DNA of 64,000 nt from the NCBI RefSeq assembly GCF_006443685.1, contig NZ_VFYP01000002.1, forward strand, positions 186,001 to 250,000. Direction: 5' to 3'. The translations under genes were made by a program, and so were the position numbers. This DNA is from Rhizobium glycinendophyticum (GTDB lineage Bacteria > Pseudomonadota > Alphaproteobacteria > Rhizobiales > Rhizobiaceae). Numbering within the stretch: position 1 is the stretch's first letter; each line of letters begins with the position of its first letter. The notes under the pieces were generated by a model. The model ran no database searches. It saw only the letters and a program-made list of their open reading frames with translations, and had not been told where the DNA came from. Of this stretch, positions 60,586-64,000 are shown one piece after another.

Positions 60586-63128
60586 CCGGCTTGACTACCC
60601 GGCTGTCCGTTGCCTTCCGCATCGCGCTCCGCGAATTGCGGGGCGGGCTGAGAGGCTTCTACATTTTTCTCGCCTGCATTGCGCTCGGCACCGGCGCAAT
60701 CGCGGCGGTCAACTCTGTATCAACAGCGATTACCGATGCCATCTCGTCGGAGGGCCAATCTCTTCTGGCAGGAGATATCAGGCTGGAACTGGACAACCGG
60801 GAGGCCACGCCTGAAGAACTCGCCTTCATGCAGGGTTTCGGTAGCGTGTCGGTCACGACCGGGTTGCGTTCCATGGCGCGGCTGGCCGATGGCTCCGACC
60901 AGTCGCTGGTCGAGGTAAAGGCCGTCGACGACGCCTACCCGCTCTACGGCCGCCTCATTGCCGCGCCCGACCGTCCTCTGGCAGAACTGCTCGCGGCTGA
61001 TGGCGATGTCTACGGCGCCATCGTCGCGCCGCTCCTCTTGGAGCGGATGAACAGCAGGGTCGGCGACGAATTTCTTCTGGGCAATGCCCGTTTCCGCATC
61101 ACCGGCACCATTGTCACTGAGCCCGACGCGGTTTCCGATGGTTTCGGTTTTGCGCCGCGATTTCTCACCAGTCGAAAGGCACTCTTTGCAAGCGGCCTCG
61201 TCGCGACCGGCAGTCTGGTCGAACACGCCTACAAGATCCGCTACGATGACCCCACGACAAATCCGGACACGATCCGCAGCCGAGCCCAGGCGGAGTTCCC
61301 GTCCGCCGGCTGGTCGATCCGCAGCAGCGATCGTGCAGCTCCGGCCCTGACCGAGAATGTCGAGCGGTTCTCACAGTTCTTGACGCTGGTCGGCCTGACG
61401 GCTCTGGTCGTCGGCGGTGTGGGCGTTGCCAATGCCGTGCGCGCCTTCCTTGATTCCAAGCGCACCGTCATCGCGACGCTGAAATGCCTGGGCGCCCCTG
61501 CTTCGGTCGTGGTTCTGGTCTATCTCATCCAGATCACTCTGGTCGCTCTGGTGGGCATCCTGGTCGGCCTCGTGCTCGGCGCCATCGCACCGCCGATCAC
61601 CGCAAGTTACCTCGCTGGCATTCTGCCGATCTCCGCCGAGGCACGGCTTTATCCGCAGGCCCTGGCCCTGGCCGCGATCTTCGGCATGCTCGTGACATTT
61701 GCCTTTGCCATCCTGCCCCTCGGCCATGCCCGGAAGGTCCCGGCCACCGCTCTCTTCCGCGAACAGGGCTTTGAGGCCTCAGGTCTGCCGTCATGGCCTT
61801 ACCTCGTGGCCATGGCGCTCTCCCTGGGTGCGCTGGCAGCCTTGGCCATCTTCACCTCGGATCAACGCCGCATCGCCGCGATCTTCCTCGCCGCCATGGC
61901 CGCAGGCTTTGTCCTGCTGCGCCTCGTTGCCTATTTGATTGCCTGGCTCGCCCGCCACAGTCCGCGGAGCCGTTCGGCAGCGCTCAGGCTTGCCATCGGC
62001 AATATACACCGCCCCGGCTCGTTGACGGCCTCCGTCACTCTCTCGCTAGGCCTCGGCCTCAGCCTGCTCGTCGCGCTCGCCATGATCGACGGCAATCTGC
62101 GCCGCGAGCTGACCGGCAGCCTTCCGGACCGCGCACCCAACTTCTTCTTCGTCGACATTCAAGGCAGCGAAGTCGACGACTTCCGCACGCTGGTCGAAGG
62201 GCTCGCTCCAGAGGGCAAGCTCGTCGAGGTGCCAATGCTGCGTGGGCGTATTCTCGAGCTGAATGGCACCGACGTCGCCAAGAGGGACGTGCCTCCGGGT
62301 GGCAGATGGGTCCTCCGCGGCGATCGCGGCCTGACCTATGCGACGAACATCCCGGAGAATAGCTCCGTGACTGAAGGCGAATGGTGGCCAAAGGACTATG
62401 CCGGTGAGCCCCTGGTGTCGTTTTCCGAGCGGGAGGCCAAGGAACTGGGACTGAAGATCGGCGATACGCTGACGGTGAACGTGCTCGGCCGGAACATCAC
62501 AGCAAAGATCTCGAACTTCCGAGCCGTACAATGGGAAAGCCTGTCGATGAACTTCGTCATGGTGTTTTCGCCAAACACCTTCGCCGGCGCCCCGCATGCA
62601 TGGCTTGCCACGCTGATCGAGCCGAACGCATCGGCCACCGACGAGGCCGCTGTGTTGCGCTCGGTAACTCAGCGTTTTCCCACCATTACCACGGTACGTG
62701 TCAAGGACGCGCTCGACATGATCGACAAGCTGGTCGGGCAGTTGGCGACCGCGATCCGTGCGGCAGCCGCCGTAGCCTTGATCGCCTCGGTTCTCGTTCT
62801 GTCGGGAGCCCTTGCCGCCGGCAATCGCGCCCGCACCCACGACGCCGTTATCCTGAAGACGCTCGGGGCGACGCGCGCAATGCTCATCCGGGCATTTACT
62901 TACGAGTACATGCTTCTTGGTGGGGCGACCGCCGTCTTCGCCCTGGTCTCGGGCGGTGGTATTGCATGGTACGTGCTGAGCCAGATCATGAAATTGCCGT
63001 CGAACTTTCTTGCAGACGTAGCGGTCATGACGATCGTGATCTCGCTTGTCATCACCATCGGAATCGGACTGGCTGGCACCTGGCGGATCCTGGGCCAGAA
63101 GGCAGCGCCGGTACTGCGAGAACTCTGA
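60582..63128 (+). CDS. ABC transporter permease, FtsX-like (YbbP type)
   Basis: This 848-residue permease has an N-terminal helix and periplasmic domain (about 25-250), three central helices (GLTALVVGGVGVANAVRAFLD onward), additional helices near 400-470, a second periplasmic domain (about 500-700) and three C-terminal helices (VALIASVLVLSGALAAGN). The two FtsX halves contain the matching RTVIATLKCLGAPASVVV and DAVILKTLGATRAMLI segments. It is expected to pair with the YbbA-like ATPase in an envelope lipid or lipoprotein process next to tesA; the exact role is unknown. Confidence 0.93.
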   Translation: MTGLTTRLSVAFRIALRELRGGLRGFYIFLACIALGTGAIAAVNSVSTAITDAISSEGQSLLAGDIRLELDNREATPEELAFMQGFGSVSVTTGLRSMARLADGSDQSLVEVKAVDDAYPLYGRLIAAPDRPLAELLAADGDVYGAIVAPLLLERMNSRVGDEFLLGNARFRITGTIVTEPDAVSDGFGFAPRFLTSRKALFASGLVATGSLVEHAYKIRYDDPTTNPDTIRSRAQAEFPSAGWSIRSSDRAAPALTENVERFSQFLTLVGLTALVVGGVGVANAVRAFLDSKRTVIATLKCLGAPASVVVLVYLIQITLVALVGILVGLVLGAIAPPITASYLAGILPISAEARLYPQALALAAIFGMLVTFAFAILPLGHARKVPATALFREQGFEASGLPSWPYLVAMALSLGALAALAIFTSDQRRIAAIFLAAMAAGFVLLRLVAYLIAWLARHSPRSRSAALRLAIGNIHRPGSLTASVTLSLGLGLSLLVALAMIDGNLRRELTGSLPDRAPNFFFVDIQGSEVDDFRTLVEGLAPEGKLVEVPMLRGRILELNGTDVAKRDVPPGGRWVLRGDRGLTYATNIPENSSVTEGEWWPKDYAGEPLVSFSEREAKELGLKIGDTLTVNVLGRNITAKISNFRAVQWESLSMNFVMVFSPNTFAGAPHAWLATLIEPNASATDEAAVLRSVTQRFPTITTVRVKDALDMIDKLVGQLATAIRAAAAVALIASVLVLSGALAAGNRARTHDAVILKTLGATRAMLIRAFTYEYMLLGGATAVFALVSGGGIAWYVLSQIMKLPSNFLADVAVMTIVISLVITIGIGLAGTWRILGQKAAPVLREL

Positions 63129-63180
63129 TGACCACCGACAAACGTCGCTTAAGCATTACAGCGAATTAAGACTACGGGTC

Positions 63181-63209
63181 TTGTTCCCCAGGCCTTTCCA
63201 TCTCATATT
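63181..63209 (+). promoter_or_regulatory. Putative promoter of the Bax-inhibitor-1 family gene
   Basis: TTGTTC (63181-63186), a 17-base spacer and CATATT (63204-63209) lie 85 bases before the ATG. The match to consensus is moderate. Confidence 0.3.
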
Positions 63210-63293
63210 GATGTCACGCATGCTGGGCTTCGCAGCGGCGCGGGGGTCATTCCGGCCCCATCGTCAAACATTGAAGCTTTGAGAGAGGAAATC

Positions 63294-64000
63294 ATGTCCG
63301 AACTTCGCAACTATCAGAGCCGCACGGGCCAAGCCCAGTCGGCCACGATGATCGACGAAGGTCTGCGCGCCTATATGCTGAAGGTGTATAACCTGATGGC
63401 TCTGGGCCTTGCCATCACCGGTATCGCAGCCTTCGCAACCTTTCAGCTCGCTGTATCGAATGGACAGCTGACCGGCTTCGGTCAGGCCATCTTCCTGAGC
63501 CCGCTGAAGTGGCTTGTAATCCTGGCGCCGGTCGCCATGGTCTTCTTCCTGAGCTTCCGCATCGAGAAGATGAGCGTTTCAGCTGCACAGACAACCTTTT
63601 GGGTCTATGCAGCCTTAATGGGCCTGTCACTGTCGTCGATCTTTCTGATCTACACGGGCGCCAGCATCGTTCAGACTTTCTTCGTCACGGCCGCGTCGTT
63701 CGGCGCCCTGTCGCTCTATGGCTACACCACCAAGCGTAGCCTCTCGGCCATGGGCTCATTCCTGATGATGGGTCTGTTCGGTCTGATCATCGCGTCGCTG
63801 GTCAACCTGTTCATGGCGTCCTCGGCTTTGGACTTTGCCATCTCCGTCATCGGCGTACTGATCTTCGCGGGCCTTACCGCCTACGATACGCAGTCGATCA
63901 AGGAATCCTATCACGAGTCGCATTCGAGCGAAGCCAGCGGCCGTCTGGCCATCATGGGCGCGCTGCGGCTCTACCTCGACTTCATCAACCTCTTCCTCTT
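63294..64000 (+). CDS. Bax inhibitor-1/YccA family protein, 3' end outside window
   Basis: The ATG at 63294 follows GAGAGGAAATC. The frame stays open to the window end (235 codons), so the C-terminus is cut. There are at least six membrane helices, and the BI-1 pattern is seen in MLKVYNLMALGLAITGIAAF near residue 28 and AGLTAYDTQSIKESY near 195. Bacterial BI-1 proteins include calcium-leak channels and the YccA inhibitor of FtsH; the role here is inferred from family only. Confidence 0.93.
   Translation, partial: MSELRNYQSRTGQAQSATMIDEGLRAYMLKVYNLMALGLAITGIAAFATFQLAVSNGQLTGFGQAIFLSPLKWLVILAPVAMVFFLSFRIEKMSVSAAQTTFWVYAALMGLSLSSIFLIYTGASIVQTFFVTAASFGALSLYGYTTKRSLSAMGSFLMMGLFGLIIASLVNLFMASSALDFAISVIGVLIFAGLTAYDTQSIKESYHESHSSEASGRLAIMGALRLYLDFINLFL

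Overview
The window is ordinary core chromosome of an alphaproteobacterium of the Rhizobiales, most likely Rhizobiaceae (Rhizobium/Agrobacterium-like). Supporting signs are the F1-only ATP synthase operon atpHAGDC beside priA, the mdh-sucCDAB-lpd TCA operon, the sdhCDAB operon, Omp19-like and IalB-like surface proteins, an alphaproteobacterial Mic60/mitofilin gene beside hemC-hemD-hemY, and a full CtrA box (TTAA-N7-TTAAC). Base composition is evenly GC-rich. I see no rRNA, tRNA, insertion sequence, prophage or CRISPR array. The densely packed genes leave no gene-free stretch over 300 bases; the largest gaps are about 290 bases upstream of sdhC, 265 upstream of the IalB gene and 262 upstream of atpH.

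Layout. 1-4133 (+): a sugar-acid or polyol catabolic cluster (aldehyde dehydrogenase cut by the window edge, enolase-superfamily dehydratase, GMC oxidoreductase). 4197-9165 (-): atpHAGDC. 9428-12692 (-): a small membrane protein, priA and a frameshifted small membrane protein gene. 12827-14946 (+): XerC-type recombinase and a TraB/GumN-like protein. 14957-15967 (-): DUF2867 protein and cytochrome b561. 16094-26978 (-): one long TCA operon reading mdh, sucC, a 72-residue membrane protein, sucD, sucA, sucB, a MAPEG protein, a secreted unknown, an SDR and lpd. 27158-28898 (-): ZapE-type ATPase and an Omp19-like lipoprotein. 29080-32512 (-): sdhCDAB. 32803-33162 (+): a small secreted protein under a CtrA box. 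33159-36645 (-): tsaD, gpsA, a YciI-like protein, an EVE protein and an ETFB-lysine-methyltransferase-like protein. 36718-42543 (+): hemC, hemD, mic60-like, hemY-like, terB-like and a glutamine amidotransferase-like gene. 42528-48130: MFS transporter, YggT, pyrophosphatase, a secreted unknown, GNAT and typA. 48288-57383: M3 peptidase, an unknown soluble protein, Bcr/CflA transporter, argG, SDR, LysE exporter, rlmN and IalB. 57649-59797 (-): YkvA, PhhB, ThpR and a TesA-type esterase. 59872-63128 (+): YbbA/YbbP-type ABC system. 63294-end (+): a Bax-inhibitor-1 family protein, cut by the window edge.

Together these genes hold the oxidative core of the cell: the lower TCA cycle, complex II and the F1 motor, plus heme synthesis joined to a membrane-shaping protein. 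The most notable items are the tiny membrane gene coupled between sucC and sucD, three extra genes before lpd, the hem-mic60 neighbourhood, the CtrA box with a minus-strand terminator facing it, a dyad overlapping the promoter of the cytochrome b561 gene, and the frameshifted gene at 12214-12692. No wholly new multi-gene system is evident.
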